Positions 13,282 through 22,063 of a stretch of 33,001 bases of DNA are shown here, piece after piece. Made by a program: the position numbers and the translations under genes. Numbering within the stretch: position 1 is the stretch's first letter; each line of letters opens with the position of its first letter. The stretch comes from an uncultured Nitrospirota bacterium (GTDB lineage Bacteria > CG2-30-53-67): contig CALZGC010000088.1 in assembly GCA_945786985.1 (NCBI GenBank), positions 1 to 33,001 of the forward strand, written 5' to 3'. Under the pieces are notes generated by a model that had not been told where the DNA came from, ran no database searches, and saw nothing but the letters and a program-made list of their open reading frames with translations.

Positions 13282-14307
13282 ATGAAAGTACTGCTTCCCC
13301 TCTTTGCTGTCATCGCCCTGGTCGTGCTCGCCGTCGTGGGTGTCAAGGGAGCGCATCTGAACGGGCTGTTCGGTATCGTGATTCCCTATGCGGCCTTCGT
13401 GATCTTTCTGGGCGGCATGATCGCCCGTGTGACCGGGTGGGCCCGCTCACCGGTACCGTTCAAGATTCCATCGACCTGCGGCCAGCAGAAATCGCTGCCG
13501 TGGATCAAAGCGGACAACCTGGAGAGCCCCCACAATACAGCCGGCGTCATCGGCCGCATGGCCCTGGAGGTTCTCTTCTTCCGTTCCCTCTTCCGCAACA
13601 CCCAGGCCGACTACCGCGGGGGTGACCAGAAGCTCACCTACGGTTCGGAGAAATTCCTCTGGGCGGCGGGTCTGGCCTTTCACTGGACGTTCCTCTACAT
13701 TTTCCTGCGGCACCTGCGCTTCTTCTTGGAGCCGATCCCCTTCTTTGTTCCCTTTCTGGAGGGGTTGGACGGCCTGCTGCAGATCGGCGTGCCCCGGCTC
13801 TTTATGACGGATCTGGTGATTCTTGCGGCGGTGACCTTTCTGGTGGTGCGACGACTGATGCTGCCGCAGGTCCGCTACATTTCCCTGCCGGCCGATTATT
13901 TCCCGCTCTTTCTCATTCTGGGGATCGCCATATCGGGGATCCTGATGCGCTATTTCATCAAGGTCGATCTGGTTGGCGTGAAAGCGCTGACCATGAGTCT
14001 GGTCACTCTCAGCCCCCGGGTTCCGGAGGGACCGATCGGCAGCGTCTTTTATGTCCACCTCTTTCTGATCTCCGTACTCTTTGCCTATTTCCCCTTCAGC
14101 AAGCTTGTGCATATGGGCGGTGTCTTTCTGAGCCCCACGAGAAACCAGGCGAACAACAGCCGGGAGGTCCGCCATGTGAACCCCTGGAATTATCCGGTGA
14201 AGCATTTTACTTACGAAGAGTATGAGGACGAGTTCCGTGAGGTCATGATCGGTGCCGGCCTTCCCGTTGACAAGCAGGCCGACACTCCCGCAGAAACGGC
14301 AGAATAA
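13282..14307 (+). CDS. dsrM: DsrM, cytochrome b subunit of DsrMKJOP
   Basis: A 341-residue integral membrane subunit of the NarI-like family that binds two b haems and exchanges electrons between menaquinol and DsrK. Hydrophobic helices are visible at about residues 3-20, 28-48, 120-145, 175-195, 210-230 and 260-285. Candidate haem histidines include LAFHWTFLYIFLRHLRF and VHLFLISV/KLVHMGG. The ATG at 13282 is used because GAGCGAGG precedes it and the helix starts at once; an earlier GTG at 13231 would add a charged, non-conserved stretch. The C-terminal tail (residues ~295-341) is polar and cytoplasmic. The dsrK gene follows 12 nt after the stop. Confidence 0.94.
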   Translation: MKVLLPLFAVIALVVLAVVGVKGAHLNGLFGIVIPYAAFVIFLGGMIARVTGWARSPVPFKIPSTCGQQKSLPWIKADNLESPHNTAGVIGRMALEVLFFRSLFRNTQADYRGGDQKLTYGSEKFLWAAGLAFHWTFLYIFLRHLRFFLEPIPFFVPFLEGLDGLLQIGVPRLFMTDLVILAAVTFLVVRRLMLPQVRYISLPADYFPLFLILGIAISGILMRYFIKVDLVGVKALTMSLVTLSPRVPEGPIGSVFYVHLFLISVLFAYFPFSKLVHMGGVFLSPTRNQANNSREVRHVNPWNYPVKHFTYEEYEDEFREVMIGAGLPVDKQADTPAETAE

Positions 14308-14319
14308 GGAAGACGCGAT

Positions 14320-15939
14320 ATGAGCAAGGTCCCGCCAGCAGCTGAACTAGCGAAGATCGACCATCAACCGCCCGAGACCCCCTGGATGGGCACCCCGGTG
14401 GAGTTTCGGCCGGGCACCTGGTGTTACAGCGGCAAGCCCAAGGTCGTGGAGGAGTTGGGGCTGCCCAATGCGCGGGAGTGGTCGCCGGCGGATGAGGACT
14501 GGAAGCTGCCCGACGGCTGGCAGAAGATCATCTACGAAGGATTCAAGGAGCGGCTCGGGAAGTACCGCTCGCTGAAGATCTTCATGGATATCTGCGTGCG
14601 CTGCGGCGCCTGCGCCGACAAGTGTCACTTCTTCCTGGGGACGGGGGATCCCAAGAACATGCCCGTGCTGCGCGCAGAGCTGCTCCGCTCGGTGTACCGG
14701 AAGGACTTCACAACGGCCGGCAAGATCCTCGGCGGTTTCGCCGGCGCCCGGGAGCTGACGGTGGATGTGCTCAAAGAGTGGTTCTACTACTTCTACCAGT
14801 GCACCGAATGCCGCCGCTGCTCCGTCTTCTGCCCCTACGGCATCGACACGGCCGAGGTCACCATGATGGCTCGGGAGCTGCTCCACCTGGTGGGCGTGAA
14901 CATCAATTGGATCCTGGAGCCGGCCGCCAACTGCTCCCGGACCGGCAATCATCTGGGCCTCCAGCCGCACACCTTCCGGGACTGCATCGATTCCCTCTGC
15001 GAGGACATTGAAGAGGTGACGGGCCTCCATATCGAGGTGCCCCTGAACAAGAAGGGGGCGGAGGTCCTCTTTTTGACGCCCTCGGCCGATGTCTTTGCGG
15101 ACCCCGGTATCTATACCTTCATGGGATACATCCTGCTGTTCGAGCACATCGGTCTCGACTATACGATGACCACCTATGCCTCCGAGGGGGGCAATTTTGG
15201 GCTCTTCACCAACCAGGAAACCATGAAGAAGCTCAATGCGAAGATGTACGCCGAGGCCAAACGCCTGGGCGTCAAATGGATTCTGGGCGGCGAGTGCGGT
15301 CACATGTGGCGGGTCATCCATCAGTATATGGATACCATGAACGGTCCCGCGGACTTCCTGGAGGTGCCTGTTTCTCCGATCACGGGAACAAAGTTCGAGA
15401 ATGCCAAGTCGACCAAAATGGTTCACATCACCGAATTCACCGCCGACCTGATCCAGCACAACAAACTGAAACTCGATCCCCATCGGAACAACCACCGCAC
15501 GGTGACCTTTCACGATTCCTGCAACACCTCTCGGGCCATGGGGCTCTTCGAGGAACCGAGATATATTCTGAAGAATGTGGTCAACAATTTCCACGAGATG
15601 CCGGAGACGACCATCCGCGAGCAGACCTTCTGCTGCGGCAGCGGCACCGGCCTCAATACCGACGAGTATATGGAAATGCGGATGCGGGGCGGGTTCCCCC
15701 GGGCCAATGCGGTCAAGCATGTGCACGAGAAACACGGGGTCGATCTGCTCTCGTGTATCTGTGCCATTGACCGGGCCACCCTCTCCACCTTGATGCAGTA
15801 CTGGGTCCCCATGGTTGATGCGGCCGGGGTTCACGAACTGGTGGGCAATGCGCTGGTCATGGAGGGAGAAAATGAGCGCACCACTGACTTGAGAGAGGAG
15901 CCTCTCGCAGACGTGGAGGGTGAAGATGATGCTGTATGA
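14320..15939 (+). CDS. dsrK: DsrK, HdrD-like iron-sulfur subunit of DsrMKJOP
   Basis: A 539-residue catalytic subunit related to heterodisulfide reductase HdrD. It is thought to reduce the DsrC trisulfide or disulfide on the cytoplasmic side of the membrane. Two [4Fe-4S] motifs are visible: CVRCGACADKCHFF (residues ~91-104) and CTECRRCSVFCPYGID (~162-177). The C-terminal half carries CCG-type elements for a noncubane [4Fe-4S] site: GGECGHMW, HDSCNTSR and TFCCGSGTG. The gene overlaps dsrJ by 14 nt. A GAA/GAC-rich acidic tail ends the protein. Length is normal for the family. Confidence 0.95.
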   Translation: MSKVPPAAELAKIDHQPPETPWMGTPVEFRPGTWCYSGKPKVVEELGLPNAREWSPADEDWKLPDGWQKIIYEGFKERLGKYRSLKIFMDICVRCGACADKCHFFLGTGDPKNMPVLRAELLRSVYRKDFTTAGKILGGFAGARELTVDVLKEWFYYFYQCTECRRCSVFCPYGIDTAEVTMMARELLHLVGVNINWILEPAANCSRTGNHLGLQPHTFRDCIDSLCEDIEEVTGLHIEVPLNKKGAEVLFLTPSADVFADPGIYTFMGYILLFEHIGLDYTMTTYASEGGNFGLFTNQETMKKLNAKMYAEAKRLGVKWILGGECGHMWRVIHQYMDTMNGPADFLEVPVSPITGTKFENAKSTKMVHITEFTADLIQHNKLKLDPHRNNHRTVTFHDSCNTSRAMGLFEEPRYILKNVVNNFHEMPETTIREQTFCCGSGTGLNTDEYMEMRMRGGFPRANAVKHVHEKHGVDLLSCICAIDRATLSTLMQYWVPMVDAAGVHELVGNALVMEGENERTTDLREEPLADVEGEDDAV

Positions 15940-16351
15940 TGCCGGTAAGATCATTGCCGGATTGGTCATTTTTGCCGCGTTCTTCACCGTGCCCTTCTGG
16001 TACGGAGGCGGCAAAACCTCGGAGATGCCGAAGCTGGAGTTGACCGCCCAGGCCAGACAGGCCGGGCAGTGCGTCGAACCGAAGGAGCGGATGCGGCAAG
16101 ACCATATGCAGCTGCTGGACGACTGGCGGGACGCGGCCGTCCGTGACGGCAATCGAACCTACACCAGCAGCACAGGCAAGTCCTACACCGTGAGTCTGCA
16201 GAACACCTGCATGGACTGCCATTCCAACAAGGACAAGTTCTGTGACCGATGCCACGGGTACATGGGCGTCAGCCAGCTTTACTGTTGGGATTGTCATCTC
16301 GATCCGACGGAGGAGAAGACTGTATGGGCTTCGACAGACGGGAATTCATAA
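15926..16351 (+). CDS. dsrJ: DsrJ, periplasmic triheme cytochrome c
   Basis: A 141-residue cytochrome with three CxxCH haem-binding motifs packed at the C terminus: CMDCH, CDRCH and CWDCH. An uncleaved N-terminal signal-anchor (residues ~8-25, IIAGLVIFAAFF) places it on the periplasmic face. In the family one haem has unusual His/Cys ligation. A cysteine upstream of the haem motifs (AGQCVEP) is the candidate ligand. The ATG at 15926 is chosen for its GGAGGG site 5 nt upstream; the ATG at 15929 or a GTG at 15920 are alternatives. It starts inside the 3' end of dsrK and overlaps dsrO by 28 nt, indicating tight coupling. Confidence 0.94.
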   Translation: MMLYDAGKIIAGLVIFAAFFTVPFWYGGGKTSEMPKLELTAQARQAGQCVEPKERMRQDHMQLLDDWRDAAVRDGNRTYTSSTGKSYTVSLQNTCMDCHSNKDKFCDRCHGYMGVSQLYCWDCHLDPTEEKTVWASTDGNS

Positions 16352-17136
16352 AGATCGCCGGAATCTCGGCGCTGGCCGGGCTCGGGAGCAGGGCGGCCTT
16401 TGAACTCCTGCAGCCGGGAGAGCTCGAAGCCACCAGTGCTTCCTATGCGGCCAACCAAGGTGCCCTGAATGCCAAGCGTTGGGCCATGGTGATCGACATG
16501 CAAAAGTGCCTGCCCCAGGAGGGGTGCAAAGATTGCATGCATCGCTGCCACCGACTCCACAATGTGCCCGACTTCGGCAATGCAAAAGATGAAATCAAAT
16601 GGATCTGGAAGGAAGCCTTCGCCCATGCCTTTCCCGAACAGGAGAGCGAATATCTGGCCGAGCGGCTCCATCACGAACCCTTTGTGGTGCTGTGTAACCA
16701 CTGCGCCAATCCCCCCTGTGTACGGGTCTGCCCCACGAAGGCGACCTTCAAGCGCAAACAGGACGGGATCGTGACCATGGACATGCATCGCTGCATCGGA
16801 TGTCGCTTCTGCATGGCGGCCTGTCCCTACGGATCTCGAAGCTTTAATTGGCGGGACCCCCGGGGGAGGAATGCCCAGGGCGAGCCGTTCCTCGAAGAGA
16901 TCAATCGGGAATACCCCACCCGGAACAAGGGGGTGGTCGAGAAGTGCAACTTCTGCGTGGAGCGGCTGGCCCAGGGGAAGAACCCGGCCTGCGTCGAAGC
17001 CTGCCGGCACGGTGCGCTGGTCTTCGGCGATCTGGCCGATGATCATTCGGAAGTTCGTGAGATTCTTCGGGAACACTACACCATCCGGCGCAAACCGGAA
17101 CTGGGTACCGATCCGTCTGTCTTCTATATTGTGTGA
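16324..17136 (+). CDS. dsrO: DsrO, periplasmic ferredoxin-like iron-sulfur subunit
   Basis: A 270-residue Tat-exported protein (DRREFIK at residues ~4-10, followed by a hydrophobic Ala/Gly-rich segment) with multiple [4Fe-4S] cluster motifs: [42 protein letters not shown] and CNFCVERL with CVEACRHG. It resembles HmcB/NrfC-type electron-transfer subunits and should link DsrJ with DsrP. The ATG at 16324 has GGAGGAG upstream; the open frame extends to 16249 but that part overlaps dsrJ's haem motifs and is not protein-like. dsrP starts 11 nt after the stop. Confidence 0.95.
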   Translation: MGFDRREFIKIAGISALAGLGSRAAFELLQPGELEATSASYAANQGALNAKRWAMVIDMQKCLPQEGCKDCMHRCHRLHNVPDFGNAKDEIKWIWKEAFAHAFPEQESEYLAERLHHEPFVVLCNHCANPPCVRVCPTKATFKRKQDGIVTMDMHRCIGCRFCMAACPYGSRSFNWRDPRGRNAQGEPFLEEINREYPTRNKGVVEKCNFCVERLAQGKNPACVEACRHGALVFGDLADDHSEVREILREHYTIRRKPELGTDPSVFYIV

Positions 17137-17147
17137 GGAAACCAACC

Positions 17148-18305
17148 ATGCTTGAAAAGGCATTGCGCGGCAATCGCGGTTACTGGATGTGGATCGCCCT
17201 GCTCATGGGCATCATCGGTGTGGGATTCCTGTTTTATCTTCAGCAGCTCCGAGACGGCCTGACCATCACCGGCATGGGCCGAGACGTATCCTGGGGCTTC
17301 TACGTGGCGCAGTTCACCTATCTGGTCGGGGTGGCTGCTTCCGCGGTGATGCTGGTCATGCCTTACTATCTGCACGACTACAAGAAGTTCGGAAAAATCG
17401 TGATCCTCGGTGAGTTTCTAGCTGTCTCCGCGGTGAGCATGTGCGTGCTCTTTATCTTCGTCGATCTGGGCCAGCCCTTTCGGGTGATGAACGTCGTGCT
17501 CCATCCGACGCTCAACTCCGTCATGTTCTGGGACATGATTGTGCTGAGCGGCTATTTTGTCCTGAACATCATTATCGGTTGGGCCACGCTGGGTGCCGAG
17601 CGCAAGGGGGTCCAACCCGCCGACTGGGTGAAGCCGCTCATTTATCTCTCCATTCCCTGGGCGGTCAGTATTCACACCGTGACGGCCTTTCTCTATGCCG
17701 GACTCCCGGGCAGGCATCTGTGGCTGACGGCCATCCTGGCGGCGCGCTTTCTCGCCTCGGCTTTCGCTTCGGGGCCGGCCCTGCTCATTATTCTCTGTCT
17801 CATTGTCCGGCGGGTGACCCGATTCGATCCGGGCAAAGAGGCCATTCAGACGTTGGCCAAGATCGTCACCTATGCCATGATCACGAATGTTTTCTTTCTG
17901 CTGCTTGAGTTCTTCACCGCCTTTTACAGTGGGATTCCCGGGCACAAACACTCCCTGCAGTACCTCTTCTTCGGTCTCGATGGGTATGGCAAGCTGGTGC
18001 CTTTCATGTGGACCTTTGTGTTCCTGGCGGCGGTGGGGATTGCCCTGCTGCTCGTGCCCAAATGGCGCCGGCAGGAGAATCTGCTCGCCGTCGCGGCGGT
18101 GGCGGTGGTCGTGTCGACCTGGATCGATAAAGGCATGGGACTCGTCGTCGGCGGGTTCATCCCGAACCCCTTTGAGCAGGTGGTCGAGTACGGGCCGACC
18201 GGCCCGGAACTGTCGATCACGCTGGGGGTGTGGGCCATCGGTTTTCTCATTTTGACGATACTTTACAAAGTGGCCGTCGGCGTCAAGGAAGAGACGGCCG
18301 CGTGA
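17148..18305 (+). CDS. dsrP: DsrP, NrfD-like quinone-interacting membrane subunit
   Basis: A 385-residue integral membrane protein of the NrfD/PsrC family, with about ten hydrophobic helices from residue 14 to the C terminus. It is expected to oxidise or reduce menaquinone in the membrane and exchange electrons with DsrO. Family segments include [20 protein letters not shown] (helix 2 region), [14 protein letters not shown] and [18 protein letters not shown]. The ATG at 17148 is preferred (GAGGAAACC upstream) over a GTG at 17133 that lies over the dsrO stop. It is the last gene of the MKJOP set. About 100 nt with GC-rich sequence separate it from dsrC. Confidence 0.94.
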   Translation: MLEKALRGNRGYWMWIALLMGIIGVGFLFYLQQLRDGLTITGMGRDVSWGFYVAQFTYLVGVAASAVMLVMPYYLHDYKKFGKIVILGEFLAVSAVSMCVLFIFVDLGQPFRVMNVVLHPTLNSVMFWDMIVLSGYFVLNIIIGWATLGAERKGVQPADWVKPLIYLSIPWAVSIHTVTAFLYAGLPGRHLWLTAILAARFLASAFASGPALLIILCLIVRRVTRFDPGKEAIQTLAKIVTYAMITNVFFLLLEFFTAFYSGIPGHKHSLQYLFFGLDGYGKLVPFMWTFVFLAAVGIALLLVPKWRRQENLLAVAAVAVVVSTWIDKGMGLVVGGFIPNPFEQVVEYGPTGPELSITLGVWAIGFLILTILYKVAVGVKEETAA

Positions 18306-18409
18306 GCGCGTGCTGCGGGGCGCGGGGCGCGGAAATTCGGCGTTGTTCAGGGGGAAGTATCCCGTTTCATTAAACTCTGTTGTTTCACAAGGTATGGAGG
18401 GATTTAGAC

Positions 18410-18745
18410 ATGAGTGCTCTCGAAGTAGGCGGCAAAAGCATCGAGCTCGACGAGGACGGCTTTCTGGCAGACATTGCGGACTGGAATGAGGACATCGCGG
18501 TGGCGCTGGCCAAGACGGAGAACGTCGACATGACGGACGCGCATTGGGAAGTGGTCAATTTCCTCAGGGAATACTACGCGGAATACAAGATTGCTCCCAT
18601 GATCCGCATCCTGACCAAGGCGATCGGCAAGAAGTTCGGCAAGGAAAAGGGCAACACCAAGTACCTCTATGAGCTTTATCCGGCGGGACCGGCCAAGCAG
18701 GCCTGTAAGATTGCCGGGCTCCCCAAGCCGACGGGCTGCGTCTAA
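18410..18745 (+). CDS. dsrC: DsrC, sulfur carrier protein (TusE family)
   Basis: A 111-residue sulfur carrier. DsrC binds sulfite-derived sulfur as a trisulfide between its two C-terminal cysteines and delivers it to DsrMKJOP. Both are present at the canonical spacing, 11 residues apart with the last one penultimate (ACKIAGLPKPTGCV). The family core DEDGFLADIADWNEDIA and the HWEVVNFLREYY segment are clear. GGAGGG lies 8 nt before the ATG at 18410; an upstream in-frame ATG at 18380 has no such site. Here dsrC sits between dsrMKJOP and dsrEFH, and both its carrier partners are therefore encoded next to it. Hairpins follow the gene. Confidence 0.96.
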   Translation: MSALEVGGKSIELDEDGFLADIADWNEDIAVALAKTENVDMTDAHWEVVNFLREYYAEYKIAPMIRILTKAIGKKFGKEKGNTKYLYELYPAGPAKQACKIAGLPKPTGCV

Positions 18746-18844
18746 ATCGGTCTGTTCCGGTCAGGGTGATTTCGGCCGAAGGGGCGCTTGTCGAATGAGA
18801 AGTCCGGCCCGGCCGGTAGCATGACCGTATCAGTGGCAGATATC

Positions 18845-18882
18845 CGGAGGGATCGCCGGTGTCAGGGTGGCGATCCCCTCCG
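18845..18882 (+). terminator. Long hairpin between dsrC and dsrE
   Basis: Stem of 13 bp with a single-base bulge (CGGAGGGATCGCC / GGCGATCCCCTCCG) and an 11-nt loop. No T-run follows, so partial termination or RNA 3'-end stabilisation is likelier than a full stop. It would allow much more dsrC mRNA than dsrEFH mRNA. Confidence 0.5.
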
Positions 18883-18890
18883 AGCCCGAT

Positions 18891-18905
18891 CCGCCTGCAA
18901 GGCGG
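18891..18905 (+). other. Short hairpin upstream of dsrE
   Basis: CCGCCT-GCA-AGGCGG, a perfect 6-bp stem that ends a few bases before the GAGGAGGAG ribosome-binding site of dsrE. It could tune dsrE translation. Confidence 0.4.
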
Positions 18906-18922
18906 TGACTTGAGGAGGAGAG

Positions 18923-19279
18923 ATGAAATTCGGAATTCTCGTTCAGGAAGGCCCTTACAATCATGAGGCTTCGGACAGCGCCTACCATTTTATTCAGGCT
19001 GCACTGGCCAAGGGGCATGAGATCACGGGTGTCTTCTTTTACAACGATGGCGTGACCAATACGACCAAACTGATGGACATCCCCGCCGACGACCGGCACA
19101 TCAGCAAGCGTTGGTCTGAGCTGGGTGCAAAGGGAGTTGAGTTGATCGTCTGCGTGGCCGCGGCCAAGCGGCGCGGGATTAGCCCCGACGTTCTGATTGA
19201 CAATGCCCGCATCGACGGACTGGGGCAGCTCAGTGAACTTTGCATCGAATCGGACCGATTGATCACTTTCGGGGACTAG
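18923..19279 (+). CDS. dsrE: DsrE (TusD-like) sulfur transferase subunit
   Basis: A 118-residue DsrE/TusD-type subunit of the DsrE2F2H2 sulfur transferase, which passes persulfide sulfur to DsrC. The sulfur-binding cysteine is at residue 77 in ELIVCVAAAKRRG, equivalent to the active cysteine of the family. The N-terminal MKFGILVQEGPYNHEASDSA and FFYNDGV segments are typical. It has a strong ribosome-binding site (GAGGAGGAG). dsrF and dsrH follow in the usual order. DsrEFH is best known from sulfur oxidisers, so its presence in a cluster with dsrD is notable. Confidence 0.93.
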   Translation: MKFGILVQEGPYNHEASDSAYHFIQAALAKGHEITGVFFYNDGVTNTTKLMDIPADDRHISKRWSELGAKGVELIVCVAAAKRRGISPDVLIDNARIDGLGQLSELCIESDRLITFGD

Positions 19280-19303
19280 GGAATCCCAAAGGAGTCGTCA
19301 TCT

Positions 19304-19675
19304 ATGGAAGAGCAAGCACCCAGAAAAATCATGTTTGTGAACCGGAGGGCACCGCACGGTTCCATCTATGCCTATGAAGGTCTGGAAGTGATTCTGATTT
19401 TCGGGGCCTACGACCAGGAAATCAGTGCGGTCTTTCTGGACGATGCTGTCTTTTCCCTGAAGAAAGGACAGGATACGTCGGAGCTGGGCGTGAAGGAGTT
19501 TTCCGCCACCTTCCGCGCGTTGGAAGCCTACGGTGTGGAAAACCGTTACGTGGAGAAGGAGTCCATGGAGCAGCGCGGGTTGACTTTGGATGACCTGATC
19601 ATGGATGTGGAGGTGGTGGACGGCGCTACGCTCCGCAAGGCAATGGGAGAACAGGATGTGCTGCTTCCCTTCTAG
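19304..19675 (+). CDS. dsrF: DsrF (TusC-like) sulfur transferase subunit
   Basis: A 123-residue DsrF/TusC homologue, a structural subunit of the DsrEFH hexamer. Recognised by KIMFVNRRAPHGSIYAYEGLE, IFGAYDQEISAVFLDDAV and the C-terminal DVEVVDGATLRKAMGEQDVLLPF. The family's F subunit has no catalytic cysteine and none is present in the whole sequence. AAAGGAG lies upstream of the ATG. It is 24 nt downstream of dsrE and 42 nt upstream of dsrH. Confidence 0.93.
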   Translation: MEEQAPRKIMFVNRRAPHGSIYAYEGLEVILIFGAYDQEISAVFLDDAVFSLKKGQDTSELGVKEFSATFRALEAYGVENRYVEKESMEQRGLTLDDLIMDVEVVDGATLRKAMGEQDVLLPF

Positions 19676-19717
19676 CCCGGAGTTTGCATTGTCTGCATTG
19701 ATTGAGGAGGAGAGACC

Positions 19718-20011
19718 TTGCTTCACATAGTGAATAAGTCACCTTTTTCGAATGGAAATATGGATACCTGTCTTCGTATTGCCCAGGCCGCTGACCCGAT
19801 TCTGCTGATTGAAGATGGTGTGTTTGCCGTCAAGAAGGGGACGTCCATGGAAGGGCGGATGAAGGAGACCGTCGGGCGCCATCCTGTTTATGCGCTTCAG
19901 GCGGACCTCAAGGCCCGGGGGATTGACCAAGTGGTCGACGGGGTCAAGCTGTGCGATTATTCGGGTTTTGTCGCGCTGGTAGAGGAGCACCGTCCTCACT
20001 CGTGGCTGTAG
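19718..20011 (+). CDS. dsrH: DsrH (TusB-like) sulfur transferase subunit
   Basis: A 97-residue DsrH/TusB homologue starting at TTG (19718), a start fixed by GAGGAGGAG upstream and by the family N terminus LHIVNKSPF. Its conserved cysteine is at residue 18 (DTCLRIAQAADPILLIEDGV). The C terminus SGFVALVEEHRPHSWL ends in the typical tryptophan region. Use of TTG may lower its translation relative to dsrE and dsrF. The HEAT-repeat gene starts 6 nt after its stop. Confidence 0.92.
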   Translation: MLHIVNKSPFSNGNMDTCLRIAQAADPILLIEDGVFAVKKGTSMEGRMKETVGRHPVYALQADLKARGIDQVVDGVKLCDYSGFVALVEEHRPHSWL

Positions 20012-20017
20012 CCCGAC

Positions 20018-20680
20018 ATGAAAGGATCCCGGCAAGCGATCGCTGAGCTGTTGCGGGCCAGGAAATATCCGGAAGTTCTGGTGACCTTCGGCGCCCATCG
20101 CAAAACCGTCAGGTCTTTGCGATCCCTGCTCTACGCAGAAGAGGCGCTGGTTAAGTGGCGGGCGGTGAGCATGTTCGGATGGCTTGCCGCCGAGCGAGCG
20201 GATCTGATTGCACACGAAGTGGACCGGCTGATCTGGTCCCTGAATGATGAGGCCGGGAGCATCGGGCGGGGCGCCGCCGAATGCCTCGGTGAGATCGGTC
20301 GGAAAAACATCGGTCTGGTGCAGCACGGCGTCGATGTCGTCATCCATTATATCGAAGACCCCGAGACCTGCCGCCCGCCCAACCGCAACACCGAAATCCT
20401 CCTGGGTGTGCTGTGGGCCCTCGGAAGACTCGGCGGCGGTAAGCCGATGCGGGTCCAGAAGGTGATGCCCGTGCTGCTCTCGTTCACAGAGGACCCCGAG
20501 CCGGCTGTACGGGGCCACGCGGCGTGGAGCCTGGGGCAGATCGGCGGTCCCGAGGCGAAAGACAGGTTGAACCGGCTCACGCAGGATGCGGGCGTGACCC
20601 TGCTGTATGAAAACGACGAACTCAACGAAAAGGCGGTGGCCGCGATTGCCCAGGAGGCGCTGGCGCACCTCAATCGGTGA
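20018..20680 (+). CDS. HEAT-repeat protein within the dsr locus
   Basis: A 220-residue all-helical protein with about four HEAT/PBS-lyase-type repeats, visible as KWRAVSMFGWLAAE (~residue 47), IGRGAAECLGEIGRKN (~88), ILLGVLWALGRLGGGK (~127) and VRGHAAWSLGQIGGPEA (~164). It has no catalytic motif; such scaffolds bind proteins or cofactors. Only 6 nt separate it from dsrH and about 100 nt from dsrA, so it is co-transcribed with the sulfur-transfer genes. A role in assembling DsrEFH, DsrAB or their sirohaem is possible but unproven. Cysteines are nearly absent, arguing against sulfur carriage. Its ribosome-binding site is weak, consistent with translational coupling to dsrH. Confidence 0.8.
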   Translation: MKGSRQAIAELLRARKYPEVLVTFGAHRKTVRSLRSLLYAEEALVKWRAVSMFGWLAAERADLIAHEVDRLIWSLNDEAGSIGRGAAECLGEIGRKNIGLVQHGVDVVIHYIEDPETCRPPNRNTEILLGVLWALGRLGGGKPMRVQKVMPVLLSFTEDPEPAVRGHAAWSLGQIGGPEAKDRLNRLTQDAGVTLLYENDELNEKAVAAIAQEALAHLNR

Positions 20681-20743
20681 CGGGAGCCCGGGGAGGCCAT
20701 TTTTGAATCCATAAAGGTTTTCGTTTAGTCACCCGTGGAATTT

Positions 20744-20758
20744 CCCGACGGCGTCGGG
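20744..20758 (+). other. Hairpin upstream of dsrA
   Basis: CCCGAC-GGC-GTCGGG, a perfect 6-bp stem in the 102-nt gap between the HEAT-repeat gene and dsrA, about 24 nt before the ATG and just ahead of AAAGGAG. It may mark an mRNA processing or stabilising site at the 5' end of dsrAB. No convincing promoter is seen in this gap. Confidence 0.4.
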
Positions 20759-20782
20759 GAGCAATGAAAGGAGAAACCGAGC

Positions 20783-21991
20783 ATGGCAAATCACAAATTG
20801 AGAAAAACGCCTCTTCTGGACGACCTGCAAAAGGGGCCGTGGCCGAGTTTCGTGAAGGACATGAAGCAGATTGCAGTAAGAAAGCCCATGGTCAACGACC
20901 TCCTGGGGCAGCTGGAGCTTTCCTACAAGGAGCGCGTCGGGCATTGGAAGCACGGCGGTCTCGTTGGAGTGATCGGATACGGCGGCGGCGTCATCGGCCG
21001 GTACTCCGACGCCCCCGAGCAGTTCCCCGATGTCGCCCACTTCCACACCATCCGCGTGAATCAGCCTTCAGGGTGGTTCTACACATCTCAGGCGCTGCGG
21101 GATCTCTGCGATATCTGGGAGGCCCACGGATCGGGGATGACCAACATGCACGGTTCCACGGGGGACTGCGTCTTCCTGGGAACCACCTCGGAGGAGCTCG
21201 AGCCGATCTTTGCAAAGCTTACCGAGAAAGATTGGGACCTCGGCGGGTCCGGCTCTGACGTGAGAACGCCGAGCTGCTGCAACGGGATGGCCCGCTGCGA
21301 GTATGCCTGCTACGACACCATGGATGTCTGCTACAACATCACCATGGAGTACCAGGACGAACTGCACCGCCCGGCTTTCCCCTACAAGTGGAAATTCAAA
21401 TTTTCCGGCTGCCCGAACGATTGCGTGGCGTCCATCGCCCGGTCGGATCTCTCGGTGATCGGCACCTGGCGAGACGACATCCGAATCGATCAGGCCGCGG
21501 TGAAGGCGTACGCCGACGCCGGGATGGACATTCGGGCCGATGTCACCCGTAAGTGCCCCACTGCCTGCATGCGCTATGACGGCAAGGAGATCCACGTCAA
21601 CAACAAGCAGTGTAACCGGTGCATGCACTGCATCAACGCCATGCCCAAGGCCCTGCGTCCCGGGAAGGACACGGGGGCGACGATTCTCATCGGCGGCAAG
21701 GCGCCCATTATTGAAGGAGCCCTCCTTTCTTCGGTGCTGGTTCCCTTCATGAAGATGGACAAGGCCGACGATTATCAGGAGTTCAAGGACCTCATGGAGC
21801 GCATCTGGGATTTCTGGGATGACCACGGTGTCAACCGTGAGAGGATCGGCGAGTGTATCGAGCGCGTCGGTCTCGGCAACTTCCTGGAGGCCATCGAGGT
21901 GGATCCCAAGCCCGAACATGTGAAACACCCCCGGACCAATCCGTACATCTTCTACGAAGAGTATTTCGAGGATGACGGGACGGACGCGTAG
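20783..21991 (+). CDS. dsrA: Dissimilatory sulfite reductase alpha subunit DsrA
   Basis: A 402-residue alpha subunit of the sirohaem enzyme that reduces sulfite (or, run in reverse, oxidises sulfur). Sirohaem-[4Fe-4S] ligands: Cys166-x5-Cys172 (CCNGMARC) and Cys210-x3-Cys214 (SGCPNDC). A ferredoxin domain is inserted at residues ~255-290 (CPTAC, CNRCMHC). The N-terminal [19 protein letters not shown] is typical of DsrA. It is somewhat shorter than the roughly 437 residues of Desulfovibrio DsrA but complete. AAAGGAG precedes the ATG. dsrB follows after 72 nt and dsrD after that. Confidence 0.97.
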   Translation: MANHKLRKTPLLDDLQKGPWPSFVKDMKQIAVRKPMVNDLLGQLELSYKERVGHWKHGGLVGVIGYGGGVIGRYSDAPEQFPDVAHFHTIRVNQPSGWFYTSQALRDLCDIWEAHGSGMTNMHGSTGDCVFLGTTSEELEPIFAKLTEKDWDLGGSGSDVRTPSCCNGMARCEYACYDTMDVCYNITMEYQDELHRPAFPYKWKFKFSGCPNDCVASIARSDLSVIGTWRDDIRIDQAAVKAYADAGMDIRADVTRKCPTACMRYDGKEIHVNNKQCNRCMHCINAMPKALRPGKDTGATILIGGKAPIIEGALLSSVLVPFMKMDKADDYQEFKDLMERIWDFWDDHGVNRERIGECIERVGLGNFLEAIEVDPKPEHVKHPRTNPYIFYEEYFEDDGTDA

Positions 21992-22063
21992 CGGGGCGTG
22001 AGACAGGCAGAGGGTCCATGACTATCCGAGCAGAAAAAACTGATCAATAGGAGGTAAGAACCG

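Noticed and set aside
14347-16152. Minus-strand open frame of 601 codons
   Set aside because: Antisense to dsrK and dsrJ, whose motifs are unmistakable.
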